A stretch of DNA of 64,000 nt from Rotaria sordida (Eukaryota > Rotifera > Eurotatoria > Philodinida > Philodinidae): positions 109,420-173,419 of the forward strand of contig CAJNOL010000273.1 of assembly GCA_905250125.1 (NCBI GenBank), given 5' to 3'. Below, in pieces: positions 30,401 through 53,245 of the stretch. Made by a program: the position numbers and the translations under genes. The notes below the pieces were generated by a model that ran no database searches, was not told the origin of the DNA, and saw nothing but the letters and a program-made list of their open reading frames with translations. Position 1 is the stretch's first letter; every line of letters begins with the position of its first letter.

Positions 30401-30417
30401 TAAAATACGATTGGCAT
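27416..30417 (-). CDS. Theta-class glutathione S-transferase
   Basis: Cytosolic detoxification enzyme joining glutathione to electrophiles. Four exons: 30417-30218, 30156-30009, 27823-27655, 27597-27416; 699 nt, 232 aa (theta enzymes are about 240). The N-terminal thioredoxin fold reads FYYDLMSQPCRALYIFLK, with the theta catalytic Ser at residue 11, then NPFKKVPVIEDSGFILTES and AIFNYLCDKYK. The C-terminal helical domain has HWQHLNLRATGSMLF, LGGDHLTIADLLGICELMQP and FPRVYDWMERV. The third exon is odd: the only in-frame acceptor I find (AG 27825-27824) lies inside the end of a pogo-like element, so residues RFYC would come from transposon sequence. The preceding intron is 2.2 kb, the others 57-61 bp. 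An AG directly abuts the ATG (30419-30418). An unseen small exon between exons 2 and 3, or a damaged gene, is possible. Confidence 0.85.
27813..28684. mobile_element. Pogo/Tigger-like non-autonomous element with TA target duplication
   Basis: Left end CAGTAAAACCTCTCTAATG and right end (reverse complement) CAGTAAAACCTCTAATACTG are terminal inverted repeats. Each end is flanked by TA (27811-27812 and 28685-28686). Sub-terminal motifs resembling TTNAGGAGGGG recur near both ends (about 27880, 28580 and 28655). Ends of the form CAGTnnAACCTC and a TA duplication fit the pogo branch of Tc1/mariner. The 872-bp body has no transposase frame. Its left tip forms the 5' edge of GST exon 3. Confidence 0.75.
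28687..30008. other. Remaining part of the long GST intron
   Basis: About 1.3 kb of non-coding sequence between the pogo-like element and GST exon 2. It contains a perfect 12-bp palindrome, CTGGACGTCCAG, at about 29092-29103. The plus-strand frame 28893-29123 is not convincing. The length, compared with other introns here, suggests further decayed insertions. Confidence 0.4.
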
Positions 30418-30652
30418 CTAAAATAAAAACAACTACTTTATTATATTTAAAACTTTATTTTCGAATAAGCTTATTCCGTCTATAAAAATCTTCTTAAATT
30501 ATAAAATAATCTATATTGTGCATCATATGCCAGAATAACATCCATTAGAAAACTGATTTATCAAACCAAAACATTGTGAAATATTTTTTGCTTCAAAAAT
30601 TGAATGTATTCTATCAAAAGGCGCGATTATTAGTTTTTTCCTATTATCTATA

Positions 30653-30877
30653 ATGCCATCTATGACAGATTTGACTCTTACATCAATAACATTAGCCTGT
30701 CTATTTGGTACTTTATATCTTTCAAATCGTATGAAAAAATTAAAAATTCAAATTGATGAAAAAAAATCCGATATTCAAATAACTGAAGAAAATCTATGGC
30801 AATTAAATACTGATCTTAGTCGATCAATTCTTACAAAATTACGTTTACTCGATCGCTTATCATCATCACAAGCATAA
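30653..30877 (+). CDS. Small single-pass membrane protein with coiled coil, unrecognised
   Basis: A 74-aa frame from ATG at 30653 to TAA, transcribed divergently from the GST with starts 235 bp apart. Residues about 6-24 (LTLTSITLACLFGTLYLSN) form a membrane anchor. Residues about 25-70 are a charged amphipathic helix (MKKLKIQIDEKKSDIQITEE, then LWQLNTDLSRSILTKLRLLD), probably a coiled coil. Codon use looks like that of neighbouring genes and unlike the surrounding AT-rich noise. The family is not recognised; a small mitochondrial or ER protein is a guess. Confidence 0.5.
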   Translation: MPSMTDLTLTSITLACLFGTLYLSNRMKKLKIQIDEKKSDIQITEENLWQLNTDLSRSILTKLRLLDRLSSSQA

Positions 30878-31285
30878 CAAGAAAAAACCAAAACATGAAA
30901 TAACACAATTATTATATCAGGGATTTATTTTTATTTCAAGCGAAGAAAAAAAAGAAAAAAAAATATACATCAATTGAATAAAACAAATAAACTTTTATCG
31001 GCACATTTGCGCATTATTTTTAAAGCAACGAAAAAAAAAGAAAGCCAAAATCTTTGCTTCCAAAAGGGGAACCGCACTAATACTAGATGAAAAAGCAAAC
31101 GACAAAATTCATCAATATAAATAGACAAGCAAACAAAAAAAACCAGATCTAAGTTCTTTCTTTTTGTTTTTTTTTTGTTTGCATTATTATTCGTATAGAA
31201 TTACAAGAACAAGAAAAAAAAAAGAAAACTAAAAACACAAATGAGATTAAAACATCGAATTTTGTTCGGTAGGTTTAATTTTTGT

Positions 31286-35512
<4,227 letters not shown>

Positions 35513-38500
35513 CGGATAATATAATTAATATATATATACACGACGAGTCGAAAATAAAATCTAAAATGAACAAACGAGACTGTCTACGTATGTATATACA
35601 AACATTATAATGCGACGACTAATTCAACGATAGCAACAAGGCAATAGAGAAGAAAAGGGAGGAGAAAAAGGTAGACGCATACATAGACGATTGCTTATTT
35701 GTTCAGTTAACGTGAACTAAAGCAGTGAGTATGATTGTAAGATGACTAGCTACTGGCGAAGAGTTGTTTTCAATATGAGAACAAGCAATAGATGTAAATG
35801 AAAAGAATTGATGAGAACGAGAGAGAACAGAGTTGAATATATCATTGAACGAATATATCATATTCGATGAATGATGTCCTCTATAAATTTTTAGTGTTGT
35901 TTTATTAGATGTCGCTCTTGTTTGACATAGAAAATTTCATCATATTGCTTTTATTCCATCAACTACCATACAAACTTCCAATTTCGGATCAAATTTCATG
36001 AAGTATATTAGTTGTTTGCTTCTCATTTTTCTTTTAGTTTGCAATTCGTATTAATTTTCTTTTATAGATGGATTATATTGATAGTACTTTTATTCAAGGA
36101 TAGATTTAATGATAGTTGTAATACATAATCAGAGTAACACTTTGTATTTCTAATCATTTGAATTCTATTATAATGAGATCTTTGCCAAGTATGAATTAAA
36201 TTATTTATTGAAGTTTTTTATTGTTAGATACATGAATATTTTGAAAATATTATAGAAAATAAACTTTATTTTTAATGAGTAGTATATCCTTCAAACTTAC
36301 GAACAAAAAAATACTAGATAATGTTACTAATACTGTTCGATAAAGTTCATTCGTTTGTATTGAAAGCAATATTTGTTTGTCTATCATGTGATTATGAGGA
36401 TTGTTACCTTGAATAAAAGAATGTCTTATCTTTTTACTTGAAACAGAATGATTATTACTTACTCTAAGGATACACTTCTTACTTCATTATCATGTTCACA
36501 TAGGCTTTTTTTTTTTTTGAAGTGAATGTGAATGAAGATGGAGATTTCATTACCTATAAAGAAATGTGATAAAATATGTGAATAAATATAGTATTGATTT
36601 CTACATCATTACTATACTTATTTGTCTCAATGAAATTTGTATTAATACATTTAGATACATATTGTAAACGTTTAGTTTTTGCTTATTGACAATGGTAAAT
36701 ATATAATTTGAATAATTTTTATATTTATTTATCAATTAAAACATTATCCTTTTCATTACTTAGTGATTTGTGGCTTTCAGATGTAGCAAGAGAGAACACA
36801 AGTGCAAACGAATTATTTTTGCTTTTTTTTGTAGCTCGAATTACAAAGAGAGATAATGACTTTGTAATTATTAAATGAAATGTTTCTATTAGTAATCCAT
36901 TGAAGTATAAAAAACAAAAAGTTGATTCTATAGATTATCAATGCAAACTATTCTGTTAAGAATGAACTCCTTTTGTGATCATGATGAATTGTTAAGCTCG
37001 ATTCAATTTTATATGGATCAGTATCCACTTGTTCTCTTATTCTATTGTTGACAGCTCTAGGTCGTCAAGATATACACTTCTTGACTTATTTGATTCTTAA
37101 TCAAATACTTTCAAGTTTTATTTTTATATTAGTTCGAACAAAAAAATTGTCTCAACATAAACATTTTAAGGAGAATATCAATGAATTTAATAATAAAGAG
37201 AACTACGATGTGTATGTTTGTAGAGAAAAAATTCTTTTATCATACATAAGTTCTTCTGAAAGATAAAAAAAAGTCATCTTGAATTTTATAGTTGCCTTTA
37301 GTTGATTTGAAAATAACATCAGTTTGTCGAACAACAAACAAGATGAGTCCTACATCAATTTTTTTTTGCACATAGTGTTTGTATTGCTTATCTTTGGTTC
37401 ATCCTCAATAAAGTCTTATTAGTATATTGTCTAAAAAAATATTTTGATTGAGCACCTTGTTAACTGATCATGTAAACTATCAACATTAATGAATCACAGC
37501 AAAAGCTTTTACCACATTTTTGAGCAGATCAGAAAATAACTGAATTAGATAGGATTGCGAAATCGATGGTATTGAGAAAAAGATATATGACCGATAATGT
37601 TGATGAAATGAGACGAAAAGGAAATGATGCCTAAGGGTTTATTTTTTTTTTGATGTCTTCTTGACTACAAAAGCGTACTATTATTTGTCAAAGATAGTTC
37701 AAATAAAAATATTAATGATAAAAAAAAGGATTGGAAATTTACGTAACCTAAATTAAAAAGTTGATAATCAAGCCTTTTAAAAAGAATAGTATTGAAGAAA
37801 TATATTATTGTAAAACTAGTTTAGATCTATTAATCTAGCAAATTATAAATTATTTATATTCTTTATCAAAAAATTATTTTTTTTTTATTAAAACAGAAAA
37901 ATTATATCGTGTACATGGCGTACACCTTGTTTTTTCATCCGATGCAGGTGCTTAATTGGCCATTTTTTTTTTTTGTGTTATACAAAGTACGTTTTATTAC
38001 TAAATAAAGACATAATGTAGCCGTCTATATGCAAAGCTAATCTGTTCAAATAATACTCACGAACGACATGAGACAATTAAGATAATCGAAAGAAAATGTG
38101 ATTAAACTTTGATAAGAAATTGCAATCAAGCTTCATGATCAATATGGTATAAATATTGCTTTCTTTGATGAAATATCAGAAATCATAGCATAACAATTTC
38201 AAAAAGTGTTTTTTTTTTTTTTTTTTGAGAAAGTACTTCAATCAAGTTACTTAGTTAGTATTAGTATTTTAAACCATACAGTCCATAATCGATTCATAAA
38301 AATTTATTTTCAAGACATTGATGATTTTGTTGAATAGAATTATGAATGCAAAAGCATCAATTTAATTTGAAGATTATATGATGAGATTTATTTTATGTAT
38401 CAATATCTATTTATGACCATGAAATATCATAGTACTAACAGTAAGTTATACGAAAATGATAAGTCATGTCAAGCTATCCAATGATTATTATCTGAAATTG

Positions 38501-40722
38501 AAGTAAAATGGAAAATAAATAAAATAGAAATGTGTTATTGTATATATCAATGTTTTTTACGATGGATTGATCTTCAAAATTGATCATTCGATAATGAGAT
38601 CAGATAGGTTTCTATTCTTTTGTACTACGTGATAAGTAATATTTTATGTTAATTGCCGTCATTAATATATGACATTTTTTTCATAGTTTGTTTTGTTTGA
38701 TATATTTGAAAAGAGTTATAATGATTTTTATATATGGATATATGTCTGAAAGTTATCTGAAATCTTTAATGAATCAATCTTCGAAAATTATCTTATTGAT
38801 GAAAAGAAGTTTAACAGCAATGCTGAATACATTTTATTTATGTGTAGTCAAATTCACTGAGCAATTTTATTGTAAACATGTCATGTCGATTTTTCCTCAC
38901 ATCAGTGAATATACTGATGAAGAAAAAAAACAAGATTGATTCAAATTCGAATGCTAATTCATTCTCTTCTTCATCAATCACTTTTCATTGACTGCCTGTT
39001 ATGTCTTCAAATTCATTTGAGATTATTTCATTAACATTAACAACTGCTCATAGTATTAGTAGTCTTCAAGATACTAATAACAAAACAGAAGAAAGAGGCA
39101 GTGCTCAGTAACATATCCTAAGTCCGAGGTAAGTGAGTAACTTTGTCTTCCCTGACAATAATGTCAGGTTGTCTTGAGCATTGTCACCAAAGCGCTAACA
39201 TTTTGCATCCAAGGCTAATTGTTCGACATCAAAAATACTTCGATGAATAGAGTAAGTCAAATCTTCACTATCAAATTCAATTAACAAATAGAAATTTGCA
39301 TTTAAAGGAGATCTTATGACAATAATAGGTAATCTCAAGCTTCTATGGGTTCGATATGAAATCTAAGATGGAATAAATGTTAGCGAATTCTTGTACATAA
39401 TTCAGAATTTGTCAATTCTATTTCATGGCTAAAAAGTTGATATTGCCGAGTCTCGTTCTCTCTGCGAGGCTGATACATTTGAAGCTTTTTTTCTTATTCG
39501 TCGTATATTTCAACATGTCTAAGCGACAGATACACTGCCACCCGTCTAAATCGGCTTACTTAGAATAATCTTTTTTGAGTAAAAGCTAAAGACAGTAAAT
39601 ATGACATCAAATTTCAGTTTACTCAAACGATACATACTTTTGCAATCAATTTATTCAACACATTGAATTTATTTTTCAAAGAAATATAGAGCTTTGTAAA
39701 AGAGATAAAATTGTTTTTTCAACTAAATCTGCTATTTTATTCTTTCATAGATTATTTACTATCTATAAAGTCTATTCGTTTGTGAAATGTTCTTTTCAAT
39801 TGACATTTCTATGGATTTTTTTGAATATTTGACATTATATAAGAAAGTCAAAAACCAATTTCTAAATTTCATACTAGGTTTCGTCATTAAATAAGTATTT
39901 TGTCTATGATGTGAATCTAGCTTCGATTGAACTTTTAAATTATTCAACAAATTCATTAGATAGTTAATGAACAATTTTCAGTTATCAATACAGAAACTGA
40001 TGCTATTTGCTTAGAGTAAAAGATTATATCATCTATTTTCTTTACAATACACTCTTGAATTTGTTCTCTGAAATAATATTATATAATTTATGTTTAGATA
40101 CAATCTTTCTGTGAATTTCAATAATATTAGAAATTATTTCACTGCCATCATCAAATTGAATACAGAAGCTTACTATCGTTTCAACGACATTCATCTTCAA
40201 TCATTGTTTCTTCATTTGCAGCCTTCTAATTCAACGACTTGTGGGTAAAAAACAGGTTATTTTTTTACTGTTTTCTTCTTGCATGTTCACTAATTTTCTG
40301 TTCTTCTATGATTTCGCTTATAGTCTATATTGAATACATCTGCCGAGTTAAAAATCTAGTGTCACGATGAGAACAGTTTAAAATGAGACGTGAATTGAAA
40401 TCATATAAAAATACTGAGTAGAACACATGATAATAGTGAGAATAATATCACATAATAATAATTAAGACTTTGACAATATGAAAAATACTCGGTATATTGA
40501 ATTTTCATTTCCTCATTTTTCTGGAATTATTTTCTTATTAGTTATAAAATTCATCGAGTAATTCAATATTACCATCAAAAATATAACCATAAAGTGATCG
40601 ATACACAAAAAAAAAGCGAAGAGGACAAAACAATATGCACAAAAAAAAATAGTGGTTTTCTTTCTTTTTTTTTCCTCAAAAATAAGATTTTGTTTTCATT
40701 GTTCATATATCAATACAAAATA
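35513..40722. other. Gene desert (5.2 kb)
   Basis: No exon chain was found on either strand. Frames such as 37045-37266 and 38688-38939 plus or 39759-39974 minus are short, F/Y/I/L-rich and unsupported. The left end should carry the WDR47 promoter and the right end the ALC1 3' UTR. Homopolymer T runs are frequent (for example near 38210-38226). A small palindrome (CTGACAATAATGTCAG) lies at about 39154-39169. Confidence 0.5.
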
Positions 40723-46646
<5,924 letters not shown>

Positions 46647-46825
46647 CTACAAAAAGAAAAATGACTTTAACAATATTCTAGTATTCAAACTATGTTCTAT
46701 AATTCAAAATTCTTCTATCTGACCAATACATTTAAATAATTCATAATATGAATAACTACTTTATACAATAGAATGCCAGTATATCACCGGAAACCTAATT
46801 TGTACGAAAAAAAAGCACATTGTAT

Positions 46826-48366
46826 TTAATGTTTAAAATCACGTTTATGTTGAGGATTTTGTCGATAGCATGATTTACCAAATGGACATAAAGGTCTATC
46901 AATATCGTTATCATCATTATTATCATTATCATGTGATTGTTTTGAATCGTCATAATCACTATCACCTGGATGTGATTGTTCAGCACGATGAATAGGATTT
47001 TTTCTATAGCATGATGCACCAAATTGACAAATTGGACGACGTTTACTACCTGGTTTAACTAAATTTAAATATTCGTTTAATAATCAATGAGATAAGAAAA
47101 AAAACCTCCAGATATTTCTAATTACTTTTTTTTGGTAGTGATGGTGGTGGTGTTGTTGTTATTTTTGATGCCACAAAATCAAAACCATCTGCACTATCAC
47201 TATCCAAACTTCTTGTTGAAGGTATTTTACTTAATACTTTTCCTGGAGATTTTGTTTCAATAGGCGTTACTGGTGATCGAATATCTAAATATAAATAATA
47301 AATAAGATAATAAATTTATAATAAAAAATTTTACCTGACATATTTGATGATTCATTCAAATCACTATTATTATCACCTTCAAAACTTACTATGAATAAGA
47401 AAAACAAAAATTAGCTTTTCAAATTCATATTCAATAAAATAGAAACATACAGTGTCGTTTAGCATTAGTCGAAGCAGTATTTGATGAATTTCTTGAATAG
47501 GAAGATTTAGGTGTAGTAGTTGTCTGTTTAGTTATTGGTGATGGAGTTGGTGCTGCCATCCATTTAGGTAATTTACGTGGTTCATGATTCGTATTAATTG
47601 GTTCAATTTCATCCTAAAAATTAAATCAATAAAGTAAGAAAAAAAAATAACAATAAAAACATACTTGATTGTCTACATATGGTGGTGGAACAGAAATTCG
47701 AGTTAGAGCAACTGTAGGAACAGGCATTGAAATACGTGGTTTTGGTTCAACATCTGACGAAGTTTTCTTTTCGAATGAAGTACGTTTACATGGTGTTCGT
47801 GCTGGTTCATCATTAGCATCTTCTTCAAAATCAAAAACTGATGTATCTTGATTACTAATTGAACGACGATAACCATGTGTAGGTGACCATTGATCAGGTG
47901 ATGTTGCACGTACAGGTGATAAATTATCATCTTTTTTCCATGCATATAGTGAATCCGAATCGGAATCAGTATTTTTATCATTATTATTATTTTCATCAGT
48001 AGTAAAACTAACACGAAAGAAAAAACTTGATGGAAGTAAACCAATTTGATCACCATCGTTTAATTCTCGTTCAATATCTTTTGTTAATTGAATTGTTTTA
48101 CCATTTAATGGACGATAAAATACAGGATTTGCATGTGTTGGTTTTATCCAAAGACTATTATCATCTTTGAGTAATAATTCTGCATGATGACGAGAAATTT
48201 TTTTTTCATTACACTAAATTAAATAAACAATAGATTATGATTTTAAACATAGATTAAATGAACATACGCCTAATGATGAACCACGTCCAACAATAACTTT
48301 TTCATTTTCTTTTACTGTAATACGAGTGCCTTCTGCAATTGGTATGAGTTCTACTTTACCAACCAT
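46826..48366 (-). CDS. APLF: APLF-like DNA repair factor (FHA, Ku-binding motif, two PBZ fingers)
   Basis: APLF bridges XRCC4/XRCC1, Ku and poly(ADP-ribose) in non-homologous end joining. From ATG at 48366-48364 the first 100 residues form an FHA domain: VGRGSSLGCNEKKISRHHAE, LLLKDDNSLWIKPTHANPVF, LNDGDQIGLLP, with the Arg and the SRHHA core that read phosphothreonine. A disordered acidic/Ser-rich middle contains EPRKLPKWMAAP, matching the APLF Ku-binding motif. Two PAR-binding zinc fingers end the protein: ICQFGASCYRKNPIHRAEQS (followed by HPGD) and LCPFGKSCYRQNPQHKRDFK (followed by H), each with the C-x5-C-YRxNP-xH pattern. An acidic Asp/Asn linker separates them. The TAA (46828-46826) comes right after finger 2, so the acidic histone-chaperone tail of human APLF is absent or lies in the linker. 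ALC1 follows on the same strand after 180 bp. Confidence 0.93.
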
Positions 48367-49314
48367 TCTTTCTTTTATTTATTTTTTTTGTTTTTCTCGA
48401 TTAAATACAACAATCTAAAATGAACAATACGTTATTTCAAAGTTATGTGAAAGACAATGAAGACATTTGAATTGACAGAAAACAAATACATAGGTTTCTT
48501 GTTTCAATCAATAGAATGTATCGATAGAGGGAGTAAGTTATTAAAAATTATAGTTCTTATGGTTGAACCTTTGCTTCAATAATCATGGATAAATTTTCAT
48601 GAGATCAACTGCTGAATAGTGTATGGAGTTTATTTTGAAATAATACATGAAATCTTGTAATTAGTTAGTAAATACATAAAACAGAAACTATTGAGAAACT
48701 TTACAGACACTATTCTATATCAAAAGTCTCTTTCTATACAGCCGTCATGCCGAGTAGCATATCCAATATATACTGTATTCAAACTTCGGTAGCATTAACC
48801 ATAGAATGATTCTGAACAAATCACTAATGGCTGTTTGTCTTGAATCATTCATTCGATAAGATTGAGCGTAAGAACTCTGCATCAAATCAACCTTCTGTCC
48901 AAAGTTACAGCTAGTATTAGTTGTAGGAAATATATCAGGTTAATGAATCTATCGCTATGTAGCACTTCATATCCCAATGTAGCCAAAAGACCGTGGTTTT
49001 TTTCCTTCCTTTTGCTTCCACTTTCAATACAAAACAAAGAATTTCTTAATGTTCTCAAGCAATTCAATAGAAGTGCATTGAATGATGGAACACATTGGTC
49101 ATATAAACGTTTTTACAAAGTTTTATTGACTACATCTTTAGCTTTCTTATTTTCTACACTATTGAAAAAAATCTAATTTCTTTTATACTAAATTAATATT
49201 TATAAATTTTATTGAATTTATATTCCACTTATGTCATATGAATAATTTAAAAAAGAATCTCTCGAAAATAATAATCAATAAAATAATAAAAAGCAAAAAT
49301 TATCACAAAAATTT
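48367..49314. other. Spacer between HGSNAT and APLF
   Basis: About 950 bp on the APLF upstream side, containing the HGSNAT 3' UTR and presumably the APLF promoter. The overlapping frames 48862-49176 plus and 48882-49067 minus lack any domain and are taken as chance. No transposon ends recognised. Confidence 0.45.
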
Positions 49315-51610
49315 TTAAATGGCAATAAAAATTTTCTTGTAATACATTATACCAGCAATCAAAGTCCAAAAAAGGGCACCATAAACATGTAATGCAAGTA
49401 ATTTCGGATGTGTTCCAGTAACTTCAAATTGTACTGGAAAACTTTGCGAACAAACTTCATGAGCAACATAGAGAACAATGGAATTCATACCTAACCAAAG
49501 CCATGGTTCACCTGTAAATAATTTAAAAACATCGACAAGTAGATAAAGTATTGTTAAGATTATAAAAGCAAGACTAGCTAAAATAAATATAAAACTTAAT
49601 GACCAAAGATTTTTATTAATTGGTATCCAACTATCCGAATGACCACCTTCCGATAAAAGTAAACCTAAAAATCCACAAATAAAACCTGATGCAATCCAAT
49701 GTGCACAAACACGACGAACACGTGTTGAATAAATAAAAGTATGACCAGCATGAACACCAAGATAACAAAGAACTATTCCAGTAAGAATACCTAAAAGTCC
49801 TATAAATAAACGAAGAAAATATGATAGATGATTCTTTCTTTTTTAATTTTACCTTCAGGATCATATGGTATTTGAGTTTTATAAATCACTTTACATGTTG
49901 GATCATTCAATATATGAGAACTTCCTAATATAACTCGATCAAGATATCCAGCAATTCCTATAATTATTTAATTATATATATATATATATATTTTTTTTCT
50001 TTCAATAAGTTTATATGAATAATACCTCCAGTACAATTTATATATCGTCCATGTTCATGTTTGCCACCAGGACCTACATAACCTCTTGGGCAATTACTTA
50101 ATTTTGGAACGAAAGTTACCAAAATCCATGAAACACCAATAAGATGAATACAAAGCCATTGTGGCCAAAATTGAAGTATTGTATTTGATAATTCAGTTCG
50201 TATTGGTCGGTATACATTAACACCTAAATAAACAAATCATATAGTTCAAAATTAAAATTTTCTTTTTTACCTGTTGGCCATTGTGATGAATTATATTCAT
50301 CTTCAAAAGTATCAAAAATAAGTACAAGTATTGCAGTAAAAAAATAACATAATGCTAAACGTTGCAGGACACCTAAAATTCGAAGATCTTCTGGTCTTCC
50401 ATGTCCACCTTGTAAAATTAAACCTACAATTCACAATTAAAATATTTAATTTAAAAAAAATACATGATCTTCTTTCGTACCGAATAAAAATAGCATTACA
50501 GTTCGTCGACATATTTTCAGTAAAATACTTAGTTTTCGTACTTTCTTCTTTAGAAGTGATCGTTGAGATAGAACAATTGATACACCCATCATCCAAACAA
50601 ACCATGGAAAAACCAAATCAGCAAGAGTTAAACCATTCCAAACTATGAGCCAAAAAAAATCGAATAGTCTTAGGAATATATTTTAAGAAAAATAATCTTA
50701 CCCGAATGGTTGAAAAACCAATAACCACCACCTTTATAATAAATAAAAATTGTAAAAATATGAACGAAAACAAAAAATAAATTAATGAAATATTCTTACC
50801 ACCATAATTAACAAAAATCATCACCATCAATGAAAATCCTCGAAAAGTATCTAATGATTGAAGACGTTTTGATAGAACTTTTTTAGTTGTATTGGAATTA
50901 TTCAATATATAAGGAGGTTCAACTAATGGTGGTGGATTATCAATATTCGCTGTACTACCAATATCATCATTACGAGTTTCATTATGTGTCATCAATGGTA
51001 CTTGTCTATTTGTCATTGGGCTTGTTCTTGGTGTAATATCAGTTTCATCATTAATTAATCGTTGATGACGAAAATTTGTTAAAATACGACCAAAATAACG
51101 AGAATTATAAATGTGATGACATAATTGAATAAAGAAAACAATAATACCAAGAATAATTATTGCAATTATAATAGGTAGCCAATAATAACTTGATTTTTTC
51201 GTTTGAGTTATGGTACAAGAACTTTTATTTTGTTTTGTTTGTATAACTTCAAATAAATATGAACCATGTTCAGAAAATTTGTATGAGTTTATTTGACATA
51301 GGAATGTTTTATTTTTTTCATCTGAAAGAACTTGAAAATCATATGGATATCTTGTGCTAATTGTTAAAGTTTGGCTTGAGTTCATTAGAAGAACATCACC
51401 TAACTGATCTAAATCACAATGTTCACATATTATCATATTATACATAAACAAAATTGAATTTGAATAATTTTTATTGCTAATCGTTAAATAGGCTTCATCC
51501 ATTTTTAATGGATCTAATGCATTAATTTCAATTGTTTTTGCTTGGCCATGATGAAAAAATTGTTGAATAGTGATGTAAAATAACCACAGATAATTCCATG
51601 ATCTTTTCAT
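49315..51610 (-). CDS. HGSNAT: Heparan-alpha-glucosaminide N-acetyltransferase
   Basis: Lysosomal multispanning enzyme that moves acetyl groups from cytosolic acetyl-CoA to terminal glucosamine of heparan sulphate during its breakdown. ATG at 51610 opens a signal peptide and a lumenal domain rich in N-glycosylation sites, then a first helix (WLPIIIAIIILGIIVFFIQL). A Pro/Ser/Asn cytoplasmic loop leads to the conserved core: RLQSLDTFRGFSLMVMIFVN, YGG, then GYWFFNHS, whose His matches the active-site His of the human enzyme. Next come WNGLTLADLVFPWFVWMMGV, LGVLQRLALCYFF, WPQWLCIHLIGVSWI, CPRGYVGPGGKHEHGRYINC, YDPEGLLGILTGIVLCYLGV and GMNSIVLYVAHEV, ending ALFWTLIAGIMYYKKIFIAI. Small introns of about 50 bp separate these blocks. 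An AG acceptor lies 20 bases before the ATG (51632-51631). Confidence 0.93.
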
Positions 51611-52246
51611 TGTGTTTTATGATCAGTTATCTAAAATGATATTCTAACATCAAAAGAGCAATTGTTATTTTTTCTTTGTTATCCCCTTTTTCATAAAAAA
51701 TAAAAATATGTGTATATCACTTTCGCAGACAACACACCAGGTCTACATAATAAAAGTTCTTATCAGTTATTTTTCTAACCAAAAGAAAACCAAACAGATA
51801 CTTTCACATATTTGCGTTGCTGAATCTTCTTGTTATCTAACATAACAGTTTGCTGTTTATTACAAAACAAAAACAAAAACGAAGACTTATTATCATATAA
51901 ATTTGAACAAATCGATTTATCTTAATTAATAAATAAAATCAAAATTAATTTATTTCAATTTTTATTCCTTATCAAATTTTTCTCTCTTATGTTTACGTAG
52001 AGAACACTCACAATGTGTGTAAAAAAGAAACGGAAAAATATAATTACACACATGTGAACAAAATGTTTTGATCAAGAATTCTCAAAGATAAATCAAACAA
52101 ACAAAATAACTGAAACATCATCATATATTATGCATAGATGAAATCAGTTGTTACACTATTTCAGATTAACACAAGAAAAAATAAATGATACTGTTTTTAA
52201 AGTAGGATTGGAAAGAAAAAATAAACAAGAACAACAGGAAGTATTT
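51611..52246. other. Spacer between TIM17 and HGSNAT
   Basis: About 640 bp with no coding exon recognised. It should hold the TIM17 3' UTR and the HGSNAT upstream region. Nothing repetitive stands out. Confidence 0.45.
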
Positions 52247-53089
52247 TCATGAAAAATGACCAGATGCAGAAGAGGATTGTCCAGGAGGCGAACTGAAAAA
52301 TGATGGCATAGAAAGATCAACTTTGCCTTTATCAGTGTCAACCGGTGGTTCTAAATATTAAAAAAACAAAATAATTCATTGCAAACTGAGTATAATACTG
52401 AATAGATATATTTACCTTCCACTGCTGGTGCTGGCATAAACATTTGATTATAACGGTTAAGCAAAATACCAGTTCCTTCAATCATAGCAAGAATAAATCC
52501 ACCAAAAACAGCTGAAGCAAACATAGCTGCAGGTCCCTCTAAAATATAAATGTCATAAAAATAAAGATTTAGTTTTTCTTTTTTGTTTTAATTTACGTCT
52601 TGCTTGTAAAATGGCTCCCGTCGCTGCACCACTTAGAATTGAATTCCATGGATCTTCTTTTTTTCTTAGATAAACAAAACTGCAATCAAGTAATGAAAAT
52701 GTGCAACCCCATGCACCAAATGATGCTAGACAAACAACAACAAAAAACACCCAATTGATTAATTTTATTTCTATTTACAAAAAAATTACCTCCAATACGA
52801 GGAGCTCGTTGTTTTACTGCATTTAAACTACCAATTAACCGTCTGAATTGATCCTACAAAAAAAAAGAAAATATCACTTAATTGACAAAAAAAACAAAAT
52901 AAATCAAAATTTTACACTTGGAGCATGACGAAATCCTTTGATCGAATGAAAAAATGTTCCACCAATCGTTCCTAGTGCAAATGCACCACCACAATCATCG
53001 ACAATACGCCAAGGACTAGATCAAATAATGAAGAAAAAAATACAAATCAATGAGTTGAAATTATTTTCTTACCAAGGTTCTCGATCCAT
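52247..53089 (-). CDS. TIMM17: Mitochondrial import inner membrane translocase subunit TIM17
   Basis: Core channel subunit of the TIM23 complex for presequence proteins. From ATG at 53089-53087 a short first exon gives MDREP; the splice to the next exon restores [20 protein letters not shown], almost identical to animal TIM17 ([16 protein letters not shown]). Further blocks: [98 protein letters not shown] and GTGILLNRY. Four membrane segments and the conserved cysteine/GxxxG features are present. The tail is Pro/Ser-rich and ends SASGHFS before TGA (52249-52247). It starts about 157 bp after the ARIH2 stop, with a T-rich AG acceptor at 53126-53125, so the two may be co-transcribed. Confidence 0.93.
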
Positions 53090-53245
53090 AACTTTTACTT
53101 TTAATTTTTACAAACACTGTTCATCTGAAACAAACCAATAAAACACATTTTGTTTTTATAAACTAATCCTATTTCATATGTTAATATCAAACAAAGAAAA
53201 ATCCTTAAAAAAATTAAATTACATTAAAAAACAAATAACAGATGA

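Noticed and set aside
47669..48056. Frames at 47669-47851 plus and 47703-48056 minus
   Set aside because: Shadows of the APLF coding exon.
50312..50648. Opposing frames at 50312-50605 minus and 50352-50648 plus
   Set aside because: They overlap real HGSNAT exons read in a different frame or cross its introns.
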